Below, in pieces: positions 39,234-50,536 of a stretch of DNA of 64,000 nucleotides. The number at the start of each line of letters is the position of its first letter. The first letter of the stretch is position 1. The stretch is from NCBI GenBank assembly GCA_009869945.1, contig WIXG01000054.1, forward strand, positions 124,001 to 188,000. Reading direction: 5' to 3'. The notes below the pieces were generated by a model. That model was not told where the DNA came from. It saw only the letters and a program-made list of their open reading frames with translations, and ran no database searches. The position numbers and the translations under genes are program-made. This DNA comes from Mesaphorura yosii. Lineage: Eukaryota; Arthropoda; Collembola; Poduromorpha; Tullbergiidae.

Positions 39234-41006
39234 ATGGGACGTCTTGCATTTCTCTTCCTGGCACTCGGTTCATCCACACTACTCCTGGACAATGTTGGAG
39301 CCGCAAGTCTTGATGTCGATTATGACCCTACACACGGCCATATTTACGGTGTGAGCCCCGCAAAGTCGGAATCTCAGCCAGTCGAAGAGAATCGGACACA
39401 AACTTCTGCCAAGGAGAGATGTGAGTTCAGTTCGTGCTTTCTCAAGTGAGTGGAGATTAGCAATTGATTTTCTCTCAGGGTTTACACTGGTCAGGTTCCA
39501 CCCGGAAGTTTGTGAAATTTCGCCGACAATGGTCGGCACCTGCTTAACCAGCACCGACTGCACAAATCGTGGAGGAAGCAATATCGGGTCTTGCGCGAAA
39601 GGCTTCGGCGTATGTTGCCTTCTCACATTGAGTGCCACCCCACAAAATCCTTACGTTACTGTCCGAGACAGAGCCGTAATTTTAGAAGGAGGAAGTGGTG
39701 TGACTCAAAGCACTTACGAAATCCCGAAGGTAGGCTCTGTATGTTTTATATTTTCCAAAAGTCGCTCATTGACTTGGCACTTTTTAGCTGGAAGGAAGTT
39801 GTCAATTGATGGTAGACTTCCTGGAATTCACACTCCAACCACCTGCCGCAAGTACTGGCATGTGCATGGACGCCATGCGCATATCTGGATCAGTAACTGT
39901 GGAGAGTGGTTTCCAAATTTGCGGAACTAACCTCAACCAGAGAAGTAAAGTCGATTTATTTTCTAATTTCTCCCTTCAATTATGTGGTTCGCTTGACTCA
40001 CGGATTTATTGTTCGTGATTTAATAGTCTTTCTCTCATATGGTCGTGGTGAGCGCATAACACTGGAATTTACGACACCCAATAGCGGAAGATACAGACTC
40101 CACTTGAGACACATTATGTGCTCGGACACGGCACGACTCGGTTAGTTCGATCAGTAATTCAGTAATTTTTCTGAATTAACTTGGGTTCATTGAACACTCC
40201 AGCTCCCGTTAATTGTCTCCAAAACTACATCACAAGTACCGGAATTGTCAGGAGCTTTTCGTACGGAAGTGGGATGATAAATGGGCAAATGTACACAGTC
40301 TGCGTTCAAGAGCAGAGTGTCAGCCGTGAGATTCAGGTGCCGTTGCATAGAGTATGTTTACAGAATACATTGAACTTTCTTGCAATTCGCTCTAGTGGTT
40401 GGAATGCACGGAGGGAGACGCTGGAGTCATGCCTACCCTACGATCGCAGTTCTTCCTTTCCAACTACTTCGTTCCAGTTACAGTAGGACAGACACCTCCT
40501 CCTCATAATTTAGGCATGACGGGACATCCATGCATCGCCACATCATTCGTGGAAGTATTCGGTGAAGAGAAACACTGTGGAGCGAAGTTTACAATCAACA
40601 CAGTGGAAGGACAGCTTCCAGTCAAAAGTTCGTAAAATTAGTACAATAGTGTGACCAAATTTGAATTATTCATACATATTACTTTTGCCAAGTAGGTCAT
40701 GCAAAGCCCTACCAACTCCTCGTGAACATTCTTTCAAATACTTATATGCTTCCGCCGGGTGCTCCAGCGACGGGATATATAGCCGCGTTTGCATTCCCGG
40801 TGGGAAGCCCTGTGCCGGCGCCTGCTCCGACCCCAGTTTGTGAAGACTTTGGCTCGGCCTCCTCTGGGGCACAAGCATTTCAGCCTTGTGCCTCAGTGGC
40901 GGCTCAGGCAGCATGCGCTTGCACGTATGTATTACCCACTACTATACCTGTTATGCCTGCAAATCCACTAAGGACAGGATTTTGCTTGAAATATTCCCTC
41001 ATGTAA
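39234..41006 (+). CDS. Secreted arthropod CUB-domain protein
   Basis: Seven exons (39234-39420, 39479-39729, 39788-39944, 40027-40140, 40203-40351, 40396-40627, 40696-41006) give 466 aa. Residues 1-23 are a signal peptide. A knot-like segment follows (GTCLTSTDCTNRGG, then GSCAKGFGVCC), as in many arthropod secreted CUB proteins. CUB-like sequence follows, with CQLMVDFLEFTLQPP, ICGTN, RITLEFTTPNSGRYRLHLRH and a second Cys-rich half starting APVNCLQNYITSTG. The end is Pro/Ala-rich with further cysteines. Such proteins are extracellular and probably bind protein or carbohydrate partners; I infer no enzyme activity. The fifth intron is only 44 nt (40352-40395). Its AATAAA (41027-41032) almost meets the 3' end of the convergent aminopeptidase gene. 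Confidence 0.88.
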
Positions 41007-41026
41007 ACATGATCACTCTTGCACAA

Positions 41027-41032
41027 AATAAA
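41027..41032 (+). terminator. Polyadenylation signal of the CUB gene
   Basis: AATAAA begins 21 nt after the TAA stop of the CUB gene. Cleavage 10-25 nt downstream would fall at or inside the last codons of the convergent aminopeptidase gene. Confidence 0.75.
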
Positions 41033-41048
41033 ACCAACGATGTCAACT

Positions 41049-41054
41049 TTTATT
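41049..41054 (-). terminator. Polyadenylation signal overlapping the aminopeptidase stop codon
   Basis: Read on the minus strand, the final codons CAA TAA are followed by AAG, so AATAAA spans the stop codon (41050-41052). Cleavage would leave a 3' UTR of about 10-30 nt. Confidence 0.65.
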
Positions 41055-44000
41055 GAAGTAAAATCATATCTGTTGCTGTTCCCAAATCGTCATTCGAATA
41101 TTTATTGTCTGTCGCGCCGTTATCGGGACCATAGTCCTGCAGCTGATGAACAACTTCGGGGAAGTGCGCCTGCATCCAATCAATATTTCCTCGAATCCTT
41201 TCAACTACTTGGTTTATTGCATGTGCTGACTTCGCAATCTCAGTCCTGCCTTTCAATTTCAGCGTCTGAATCTAATTTCAATTCATGAGGATCACATTGC
41301 CTGTCACTGCTTCGTCGCCAGGTTCATTTGTAAATTGGTAATTACCTGCTTTAAAGCATCAAGCGTGTTCAGGCGCTGCCCGATAACTTCCAGAATCCTG
41401 TCCATTGTTGGTATGCTATTGAAAAGGCAGTATTTGTATATAATAGCGGTAGCATCAAATCAATGAAAGAACCTTGGTATTTATCAGACTACTATTTACG
41501 TACTAATCAACTACTGATGTCCACCTCTGCACCAAAGTATCCAGCACTAGTTTAGTTCCGATCGGGCTCATTGCTGCTATTTCTTTGAGCACGTATGCGG
41601 CTTCGCCTCGGCGAATTCCACTTCCAGAGTCGAGTGCCATTTGCAGCAACCTAAACACGGGTTCAAGTCTGGCTATAGTTGACAATCAGGGATAAATTGG
41701 TTTAAAATCATATTAGTCTTCTTACCTTGCCAATAAATCACCATTTTGGCTGCAACTGAGTCCGTGGAGAATGAGCTTCCTCTCCGAAGGCACGCTGTGT
41801 TGAAAATATTGCTGCAGCAGGAAATTCCACTCCCTGTCACCGCCGTACTTGATGGCGGTACAACAAATTGTTTTACGATAATTTAGTGGTACCCTGAAAA
41901 AAGCGAATACAAATCAGCACAAAAGTTCTGGTCATGCAATAACAATGATATTTAAATCACGCACGGATTATAAGCAGGCTCTAGCTTCATCCATATCCAG
42001 AACAAATTCTGTGAATTATTGACGCAAATTGAGATCTCCGCCATGCAGGCCAAACTTACGACAACCATCCTAGTTTGCGTTGTCGAGATTGTATCCATGC
42101 CTTGGTCATAGAATCCGAGTTGAGTAAACTGCTGCTGAATGACGAGTCTCATGTACGCATGAAGATTGTGCAATAGCTCTGGCGCTCCAGACTCAAGCAT
42201 AGACTGAAAGAATTGCATGGAGTCCGCGTACGCTTTCCAGGGCAAGAATTCTGGCTCCGATCCTTTTTGCAGATAGTTTGCCAGGCTGAAAGCAAGCTCG
42301 TACGGCAACATGGAGGCACGCGCAAGGTTGAAGGCATCGTCAATTATTTGGCCCCGATTCTCAACAGCGATGGCGGTCGGGTCTGAGTGCAGCTGCTGTG
42401 CAATCAAATGCCAGTTGTTGGCGTCATAGTTGACACGGTAGAAGCCTGTTTGATGGACGTTGATGACCATCCACTCCGTAGGGAGCATGTTCAGGGTCAT
42501 TTCAGTCGTATACTGGTCTACGTCAGGCGACAACCATAAGAGTGGTTGTGTGGTCCCGAAATCAAAGTTGATAGAAGGTGTAGCGTACGAAATGGGCACC
42601 CACCACCTGCTGCTGGTTGTATCAATTTGGCCAGGTGATTGATTTGTGCTTAGTCCATTGGCTCGGAATTGGGTTTGCGTAAACAGTAGCAACACAATCC
42701 CACTGCCATCAGAAGAGTACCTCCGCTCTACTTGAACGACTGGAAATCCCTCCTGGGTTGTCCATCCGTTCATGATCTGCAGCACGGACATTCCAGGGTC
42801 CAGTGTCCCATCCTCATGGCCTTGCACTGTCATGGCCTGGCACAAATCGGCCGTCTTTGTATTGTTAAATTGCCTAAGATAGAAACGCGCTAGTTAAGTC
42901 AAGGGTGTGTTGTGTACTGTACTCTTCCCTCTCTACTGTTTACCAGTTTTGTAGATATTTCTGGAGTCCCTTTTGAAATGTAGCCTCGGTCAGAAAATGA
43001 GCCATCATTCGAATCACTGCTGCGCCTTTGCTGTACGTAACTGTATCAAACATTTCTTGAATTTCGTTCAAATTCTCGACGTGGAGGGAAATTGGAAGAG
43101 AACTGGACAATGAGTCAGTCTGGAATGCTCCATAAACTTCTGAGCTGTGAAAGTTGTTCATTTTGTTCCACGATGGCTCAATCTGCGAGCAACAAAAATT
43201 CATGAATCAAAAACCGATAGCTCAAGCCTGATGGCCAGTGTGACCTGGAAGAACGTACGTGATTAACTCCGACATACTGAAAATAAGTCGCAAATCCTTC
43301 ATTCAACCAGACATCCGACCACCATTTCATTGTGACCAAATCGCCAAACCATTGATGAGCGACTTCGTGTGCAATCAAGGAAGCGACTGAATCCACGACA
43401 GTAAGCGGAGTCTCTGATTCCATGAGGAGCAGGTCAGACTCCTTGAATGTGATCATTCCAAAGTTCTCCATCCCGCTTTTTGCAAAGTCTGGAATCGCCA
43501 CCAAGTCTAATTTCTGCATTGGATACTTTGTGTCGAGAAATGATTGGAAGAAGTTGACCAATTTTGGCGCAATTCTCAGGGCAAAATCGGTCTGATTGAT
43601 ATACTCCAATCTGGACCATACGCGCAACGGTTTCTGAGCCTCGGGTCGTCCCGATAAAAACGTCGTTTCTTTGTACTGAAATTCAGAGACCACGAACGCG
43701 AGCAAGTAAGTTGACATAATCGGTGTTGGGCGGTAATGGTCCCAAACCCACCCGGGGGCCTCAGCCATTTCTTTCGTAGAATTTCGTTCTGTATTTGAGA
43801 TGCTGGACATGCTCGCTTTGCGTCCAACACTCAGCTCAAATGTTGCTTTAAGGTCAGGCTCATCGAAGCATGGAAACGCGAGTCGGGCACCGACTGGCTC
43901 GAATTGGGTGACGGCCAGTGACCTGCATGGTACAAAAAGGCCATAAAATTGTTGGAGTTTTAAAAGGCATAAAAAGTGATCGTATTTTCGTAATTCAAAT

Positions 44001-44767
44001 TTAGAGCATACTTAGTTTGATTCATCTTGTCCAGATACGTGCTTCTGTACAGCCCCTTCAAGTCACTTCTGATAACTGACACGAATTCAAGGTGGATTCG
44101 GTATGGGTAGCCTACCAAAAGTGGTTCGTCCAAATGCAAAATTAAGAAGTCGCGCTCTGTGTCGTGAGAGACGCGAACGATGTTCAAGAAATGCCACTTC
44201 CAACCTGATCTTGAATCACCATGGTCAGACTCTAAGGAAAGATCGATGGTAGCCACCGAAGATTTGAGGATGGTAATGTTGTTGGTATGCAAAGTGACAT
44301 TGTACACATCTGCCTGCACGCAGGTCACTTGGATCCACACTGAACCGGCCGCCGTATCATTCTCAAGGAACGGAACCAGGTTGAGCTTATAATGCAGTGG
44401 TCGAACTGTCCGTGGAAGGCGAAGATTTTGGTCATGAAATTGGAGCTCGTCCACATCCAAAGGTTCGTCCCAGGGACTCAATGTACTCGGACCGGAAATT
44501 TTCGGAAATTTGGTGCACAATGCAACAATGGCCAGAATTACCAGCAGCGTAATAAACGGGAGAATTATCAACTGAAGAACGATGAACGATGCATGTTAGC
44601 GGAGTCAGCTAGCTAATTCTAGAAACTCAATTAATGCCACTTACGGAGGTTTTCTTGACATGTCGACTCACCACGACCCCAGACTTTACCTCAAGTTCAA
44701 GGTTTGTAAGAGTCCCTGGGGCAGTTATGCGACCATTGCAGCCAGTGCCGTTACTGGGCTCAGCCAT
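41050..44767 (-). CDS. Membrane alanyl aminopeptidase (M1, aminopeptidase N-like)
   Basis: Nine exons (44767-44645, 44571-44012, 43922-43259, 43182-42944, 42873-41965, 41893-41726, 41650-41504, 41415-41346, 41265-41050) give 1,031 aa. A 41-residue cytoplasmic head precedes a signal-anchor helix ([19 protein letters not shown]), so it is a type II ectoenzyme, not GPI-anchored. M1 landmarks are [20 protein letters not shown], the exopeptidase motif at 377-381, HEVAHQWFG at 413-421 with third zinc ligand E436 (LNEGFATYF), and catalytic Tyr499 (VTYSKGA). The C-terminal ERAP1-like region is complete. The enzyme trims N-terminal residues from extracellular peptides, commonly at gut brush borders. 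The motif usually GAMEN reads SGMEN here. The initiator ATG is chosen because the frame is open from it into the transmembrane exon. Tail-to-tail with the CUB gene. Confidence 0.93.
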
Positions 44768-46133
44768 ACCTTCCAGTTTCGTTTCCCCGTGCCGTGTAAA
44801 CGAAATGTTTCGACTTACTACATTGGACTCAGGTTTTCAACCTCGCCGTGGTTCCACTTAGCGTTTGTTAGCAAAGGGAATTTCCTGTCCGTTATTTTTT
44901 AATTGTCCTGCTAGTTTAATTCCAGCACAGCACATTTAAAAGTGAACAGTAGTTCACAGTAGTCAGTCGTATTACTTACAATTCGACTGAGCAATGATGC
45001 ACGAGCAATGGTAATTGGTCACGATAGAGTTATTGCGCGTAACTCTTGCAATTTAAAATCATTTTCTTAATTGTAATTGAGTAATTAAAAATGCCTTCTT
45101 GCGCCAGTGCGCTTGCTTAGCCTTGTCGAATCCAATTTATGCATAGAAATGGATAATTGAGAAGTTTACAATTGCCTGCCTAGTGCAATTTCTGCTCCAA
45201 ATCAGCGTATAAAGTGATGCTGTAGTACTAAGGCCAATTTTCGAACTTGGTAGAACTGAGAAACTAGCAGGGTTCAGCAATATACGAAATGAATAGACAG
45301 ATTCACAAATTCCTAAATGCAAGAACATTTTATTGTATACACATCAAAAATTACCATATCTCTCTAACCCAACCAAAAGTATTACCTAAGATAGTGCAAG
45401 CTAATGCTCATATGAATCATGGAACTGTGTCGTCGCCATTTTAAACTTTTTGCTTTAATATACTCGATACGCCAATCGGGCCGAATTAAAGACATTACAA
45501 TTTCAAGACGATTATAGAGCTTCGCGTCACTGGATCTGTTACGTTCATCAAGTTTTGTTGAATAGTCAAGAGCAAAATGACGTTGGCTTCTGTATCTGAG
45601 ATTAGGCTTAATTCCTCGTGCTCTTTTTTCAGTACGGCATGGAAAAGAGTTCGCCGAATGTTCTTGCTATAAATATTTAACCAAACCCGAAGCGTTGCTG
45701 GAGATAACAAAGTGTCGCTTCTTCGGCTGCGTTCATTTCACCTAAAAAAGGTGCCTGTGCAAGGAGTCTTTGTTAGTAACCAGCAAGCCATTGTGCAGTG
45801 GGACCTTTCAAATACGAGTCTTTATAGCCTTATGTTTGGCTTGTCAGTTTGAGAACTTTCCATTTTCGTTTCCGCATTCCGAAGAGTAATAACTACGTTT
45901 TATTGCCAATTGTATTCAAATTTCTCCGGACTTGCTAACAATTGTACAGTATATTGGTCAAGGTCGTTAAGTGCATCGCACATGACAAGTTTCATTCTCG
46001 GAAGTTAATTGCATTGCAGTTGTTGTGTATTATTGTGTTATCCTAGGAAGGAAAGAGTACTTGAGTACTCGCAAACTCTATTGCTTCGTACCTAATTATT
46101 GGGAACTACTCGGGCAAGCAAACAACTGACAAA
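44768..46133. other. Intergenic region between divergent aminopeptidase and PABPN1
   Basis: This region holds the two promoter zones. A minus-strand frame at 45495-45710 of 71 codons has no ATG start and no splice partner I could fit. It begins after a TTTTTTAG acceptor-like site at about 45742, so a last exon of an unplaced gene is possible but unsupported. Nothing else recognised. Confidence 0.4.
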
Positions 46134-47169
46134 ATGGCATCATCAGCTGATGAGGACGACAATTTGAAAGGTATTTTACAAATATTAGATTTGACTTTTG
46201 CTTCGTAGCTATTGAATGCCCCAGACACGATGAATACTTTACGTATTTGGTCAAAGCTCAGAATCCTCATATTCTTAAGCTAATTAATGTGTGTCTTAAA
46301 ATTCTTAGTTGACTACGAAGACGATTCCCATGAAGAGAACGGGCATGAACGGAACCAAGTGGACGAAGATGAGTTGTTATTGGACGGAGACACTGAAATG
46401 GGTTCCCCTGAGAAGAATCCTGCAACGTCGTCAACATCAAGTGATCCTGCTAAGACTAGTGGCGGCGACAACTTCGAAACGCTTGAAGCAATTAAAGCTC
46501 GTGTCCGTGAAATGGAAGAAGAAGCACAACGGTTGAGAGAAATGCAAAACGAGGTATGAAGAAGCACACCAAGCAAGTGTTAATTCATTCTGTACGAACA
46601 GCGTCAAGTTTTATTTGTACCTTTTTTCAGGTTATTGGGCAGTCGGCTGCTGCTTCGGCGCTTCAACAACAATCCCCTCAACACATGTCTGTCGAAGAGA
46701 AGGTATAGTTGCCCTTTTCCCATCCAGACATTCCTCAGAATCAAACTTCACGCCATCTCTGTTCTTTGCTGTTTAGGTCGAACTGGATTCAAGGTCCGTA
46801 TACGTCGGCAATGTAGATTATGGTGCCACCGCCGAAGAGCTTGAACAACATTTTCACGGGTGCGGGTCCGTCAATCGTGTAACGATTCTCTGCAATAAGT
46901 TTGATGGCCACCCCAAGGGATTCGCCTACGTCGAGTTTGCTGACCCGGAATCTGTGAATACCGCAATGGCCATGGACGAGTCCCTCTTTCGTGGTAGGTT
47001 AATCAAGGTGATGCCCAAGCGTACAAATCGCCCTGGAATGTCTGAACGTGGGTTCGGTCGAGGAAGAGGATTTCGAGGCTATCCACGCGGAGGACGAGGA
47101 TTCCGAGGATATTCAAGATTTCCAAGACGCGGCTATCGCGGACGTGCTTCATACTACAGTCCGTACTAA
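46134..47169 (+). CDS. PABPN1: Nuclear polyadenylate-binding protein 2
   Basis: Four exons (46134-46170, 46309-46553, 46631-46702, 46777-47169) give 248 aa. The order is an acidic N-terminus, the helical coiled-coil segment that activates poly(A) polymerase ([20 protein letters not shown], about residues 66-90), a single RRM from about residue 124 with RNP2 [10 protein letters not shown] and RNP1 KGFAYVEF, and an Arg/Gly/Tyr-rich tail ([20 protein letters not shown]) that is normally dimethylated and used for nuclear import. It stimulates processive poly(A) synthesis and sets tail length. Length is close to fly Pabp2 (224 aa), and there is no N-terminal polyalanine as in mammals. Confidence 0.96.
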
Positions 47170-47229
47170 AACATAACTTCAAGACCCATGCAGAATTTGC
47201 TATTCGGCTATTCAAAAAACTGTTATCTT

Positions 47230-47412
47230 TCTTGTACAAAATTGATTCTTGAAAAAATATGAAAAAAGAAATATGTAAAAAAGATTCAGAAAAAATAATT
47301 CACAAGAGAAAAGAATAAATAAAAAAGAAGATTCAAAAAAGAAAAGAGACAATGAAAAAATGAAAAAAGAGCAAAAGAATTGAAAAAAAAATGAAAAAGA
47401 AAGAAAGAAAAG
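47230..47412. repeat. A/G-rich homopurine tract after PABPN1
   Basis: About 180 nt are almost wholly A with scattered G (GAAAAAAG, AAGAAAG units) on the plus strand, lying 60 nt downstream of the PABPN1 stop. It contains AATAAA at 47314-47319. If transcribed it would give an A-rich 3' UTR, a possible binding site for PABPN1 itself or cytoplasmic PABP (inference). Confidence 0.7.
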
Positions 47413-48254
47413 AATCATAAACCAAATTGACTCCAGCTTCTGCAGGCTACGATGTGCAACTGTATAGCTTATGAAATGCTAGACGCTGATTTTTGCTTTG
47501 CTTGATGCTGATTGCTAAAATCCTTTCAGCGCTAAGGATTAATTTTTGTTTCGTTTTGCAGTTCCCGAGCACGGCCAAACGGCGACATTAATTTTTTGTG
47601 GCGTTTGAGGCCCATCGTGAAATGAAAATCGGTGTCGGGTTGGGTGCGTTTGAATGAAGGTACTATTCTTTTTGTATTAAGCATTTGGGGTTTCTTTCCT
47701 TCTATCACTCCTCGTTCTGCCAGTCATTTCACTTGCTGGGCCGGTACAATGTGCGAAGTCCCTGCAAAAATTTTGTCGAGAGCATACGATCGATTGCCGC
47801 TTGTTAATTAAATTGGACAGTTAACCATTATAAGGCTGAGTTCATCGGTGTAGAGTGCACTTGCAAATAGCGAAGAGGAAATCTGTAAATTGTCAGCAGG
47901 CTGGCGAGACCACTGAGACTACATAAAATAATGCTTATTCAATCAATTATAGTTTTTATGACTTCAAATCCACAGATTTCATTGTTCGCCATTTGAAACT
48001 GACGGCAGCAGCAGATTCGTCATGGTCAACCTGCGCATAAGTTCTGGTCAATTGAGACCTCATTGCCGTCAACGTAAAAATACACCGGAAAGTTTGCAAT
48101 TCATCAGTCAGGGTAATCATATGACTCGTTCCGGTTGCGTGACAGCAGAAAAGCAAGCCACTGGTTGTCCAAGCCCAAACTAAATTGCAGGTAAGTGGAT
48201 GACGATATCGAAAATAATGACGTGCATCAAAAAGTCTTTCTGATGCAGTAAGCC
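47413..48254. other. Intergenic region
   Basis: No gene is supported. A 66-codon minus-strand frame at 47956-48156 has no features. The right end is the promoter of the first six-cysteine gene. Confidence 0.45.
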
Positions 48255-48262
48255 TATAAAAG
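48255..48262 (+). promoter_or_regulatory. TATA box of the first six-cysteine secreted gene
   Basis: TATAAAAG is followed about 25-35 bp later by TCACTCACAGTTTTC, a likely initiator. The ATG is at 48346. Confidence 0.6.
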
Positions 48263-48345
48263 AAATGTGCGGAGACAATAGACGTTCACTCACAGTTTTC
48301 ATTTTGCAGTTATCAAGTAAAGCAAAGAGACACAAAATTCTCAAC

Positions 48346-49014
48346 ATGAACTCACGGGATATTGTTTTAGTTTGCGCATTTGTCATGATTTTGGCGTCTA
48401 TTCCTGCATTGAAGGCGTCACCTCTCTCTTTCGAGCTCCCGTCAATGCCCGACATTAGCGGAGGCCTCTTCTCGACAGGACGAATTATCGCGAAAATGTG
48501 CAACAGTGACAACGTCAACGACGAGCTCGCCCAAAAGTACTACGACTGTTATGGAGAAGCTCCGTTTAATGTAAGTGTCTACTGTGATGGTCTACTAGGC
48601 CTACCACATAGCAGCTTAATTCTATTTGATTCTGCAGGGTAAAGATATATTCGAGAAGTGTCAAAAATCCTCATACGGAATTCTCTTGAACACGGCTGAA
48701 AACTGGAAGATTGTGTGCAGATCTGTAACAAGTTTGCCAAGCGTAAGTTTGACATTACATCAGTTCGAGTTTGTTTTTCCAGCAAATAGCACGTGAAAAT
48801 TGTTTCTATTCTACTTTATGTATTTAGTACGTGAGCTGTCTGCGCTCTGGATTTAGAGATGCTGCAGTTGACCTTGACAAGAGCATGGAGCTTGTCAACG
48901 TAAGTTCATTGTCGAATGCGAGCAATTCTGGAGTGTTCTACTCGGATTTTAATCGTGTTCGTGCGCACTTGTTGTTTGCAGAAATGTGAAGCTAAGGTAC
49001 TTGGAATGGAATAA
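48346..49014 (+). CDS. Six-cysteine secreted protein, paralogue 1
   Basis: Four exons (48346-48570, 48638-48742, 48828-48899, 48982-49014), all phase 0, give 144 aa. Residues 1-25 form a signal peptide. The mature protein has six cysteines spaced C-x15-C-x14-C-x18-C-x11-C-x21-C. Shared family landmarks are DISGGLFSTGRIIAKMC, DCYGEAP, VCRSVTSLPS, and the C-terminal VNKCEAKVLGME. It is predicted mostly helical by residue pattern. I recognise no described family. The cysteine spacing is not that of insect odorant-binding proteins, which need C-x3-C. Paralogues lie at 49698-50369 and, inverted, at 55414-56030. An extracellular role is certain only to the level of the signal peptide. AATAAA at 49100-49105. 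Confidence 0.85.
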
Positions 49015-49697
49015 CCTCTAGTAGTAGACCAGCACCTCAAAACATAGGGTTATCATCTAGTAATGATAGTGATTGTTATCCAGAAATCCACCTGAAAGAA
49101 ATAAAAAAAATCTCTGTTATCTACTCTCGAAGAATAACATACAATTAAATTCATTAAGAGTTACCCCGAAGTTAAATGCGCATGGATTCATTATGCAATT
49201 ACGCAACACGCGAATTCAATGTGTGACTTGCCTCGAGTAGTTCATTTACTACTTTGCACACGAGCCGGCTAAATCTGAGTCATTAACTACTGTTTACAGA
49301 CTCCGATTTTAGACATGCATTTAATGAGGCGAGGCTCATGAACATAAGCTCAGGTTCAACATGTCTGGTCAGTGATCACAATTGTTGAGCACTTTTACCC
49401 ACTAACAATGTGTACCAGCTGCGAAAGGACCCGGTAGAAAGAAATTTGCACATTTTCGAACAAATATTTATCCGACGGTTTGGTTATTTCCTATTCTATT
49501 CAAGCTAGACGCTGCCAGTACCTGGAATCGTGAGTAAGCCGATCGGTGACTCACTAGACCATGTTTTCTTGCTCGATGCCATTGATCACATGCAAATTGC
49601 AAATAATGACATGCAAATTTTGGTAATAAAAGCTAGAGGAAAGATTCCGGCGCAATACATTTTCTCTAGTCACTTTACAAGTCGGCTCCTCAGCACA
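49015..49697. other. Intergenic region between two six-cysteine genes
   Basis: It holds the 3' UTR of paralogue 1 (AATAAA 49100-49105) and the promoter of paralogue 2, with TAATAAAAG near 49623 as a weak TATA-like element. No coding content. Confidence 0.45.
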
Positions 49698-50369
49698 ATG
49701 AAGTCAGCAGTCTTTATCGTCGTCTTCGCATATGCGTTTGCCTTCACCGCCGTCGAATGCTGGTTCCCGTCTCACGGATCAGGAATTCCGGAAATTAACA
49801 TCCCGCTCCCAGAAATTAGCGGCGATCTGTTTTCCACGCTGCGTATTTTTGCCCGTTTGTGCCTGGGTAATGTGAACGACACGGTCGCAAGTAACTTTTG
49901 GGACTGCTACAACGTTACGGGCGGTGTGGAGGTTTTTGAGACGTGTCAGACGCAAGTGTTTGGTTTCTTGGTAGATTCGGGCGAAAACGTACGGCGACTG
50001 TGCAGAACGTTTTACAAGCTACCGATGGTAAGACACGAGTTCATCTCATCTTGAAAGACATGGTATCGGAATTATAAGGACAATAGTACAAAAAACTGGC
50101 TCTTTAGTATGCAGGATGCGTGGTAAATGGGTTCAGCAACACAACCCTTGACATGGACACCACATTCGACCAGGTTAATGTAAGTCATAAGTGAATGAAA
50201 TGAGCACATGCACTAAGTCAAATTAATCGTGTCTGATTCGTGCTCTTTCATTTAGAAATGTGAAGCCGAAGTTTTGGGTATTGGAGCTCTGAATGTGAAT
50301 AGCACCATTTTTGGTGAAGACGACAATGCACCATCGTCGTCAACCTCTCGTTATTACGTTCCAGGGTAA
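49698..50369 (+). CDS. Six-cysteine secreted protein, paralogue 2
   Basis: Three exons (49698-50027, 50108-50179, 50256-50369), all phase 0, give 171 aa. A signal peptide (VFIVVFAYAFAFTAVEC) is followed by the family core: ISGDLFSTLRIFARLC, DCYNVTGGVEVFETC, LCRTFYKLPM, and VNKCEAEVLGIG. Cysteine spacing is C-x14-C-x12-C-x18-C-x11-C-x21-C. The 72-nt exon matches paralogues 1 and 3 exactly in length and phase. The intron that splits DCYNEAP from the next helix in the others is absent here, so the first two exons are fused. It alone has a ~30-residue extension after the last cysteine, rich in Asn/Ser with one N-glycosylation sequon (NST). It converges on the GHL10 gene. Confidence 0.85.
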
Positions 50370-50485
50370 ACAACTTGCAAAAGTGTCTGTATTTTGCTAT
50401 ATCGCAATTCAGACTGCAAGAGAACAGTCATGGAGAAGAAGATTTGCAATTTTGCAGAATGTAACTAGAAGACCAAAGTCAATTC

Positions 50486-50491
50486 TTTATT
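50486..50491 (-). terminator. Polyadenylation signal of the GHL10 gene
   Basis: Minus-strand AATAAA lies 46 nt beyond the TAG/TAA-proximal end of the glycosidase open frame (stop at 50537). Confidence 0.55.
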
Positions 50492-50536
50492 CAAATCAAG
50501 CTTGTCAATGTCATAAAACAAAACGCAAATTGCAAC

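Noticed and set aside
45495-45710. 71-codon minus-strand frame upstream of PABPN1
   Set aside because: No ATG start, no recognisable domain, and the only inner splice option implies an intron below 25 nt.
47212-47418. Phe/Ser/Leu-rich minus-strand frame
   Set aside because: It is simply the complement of the homopurine tract after PABPN1.
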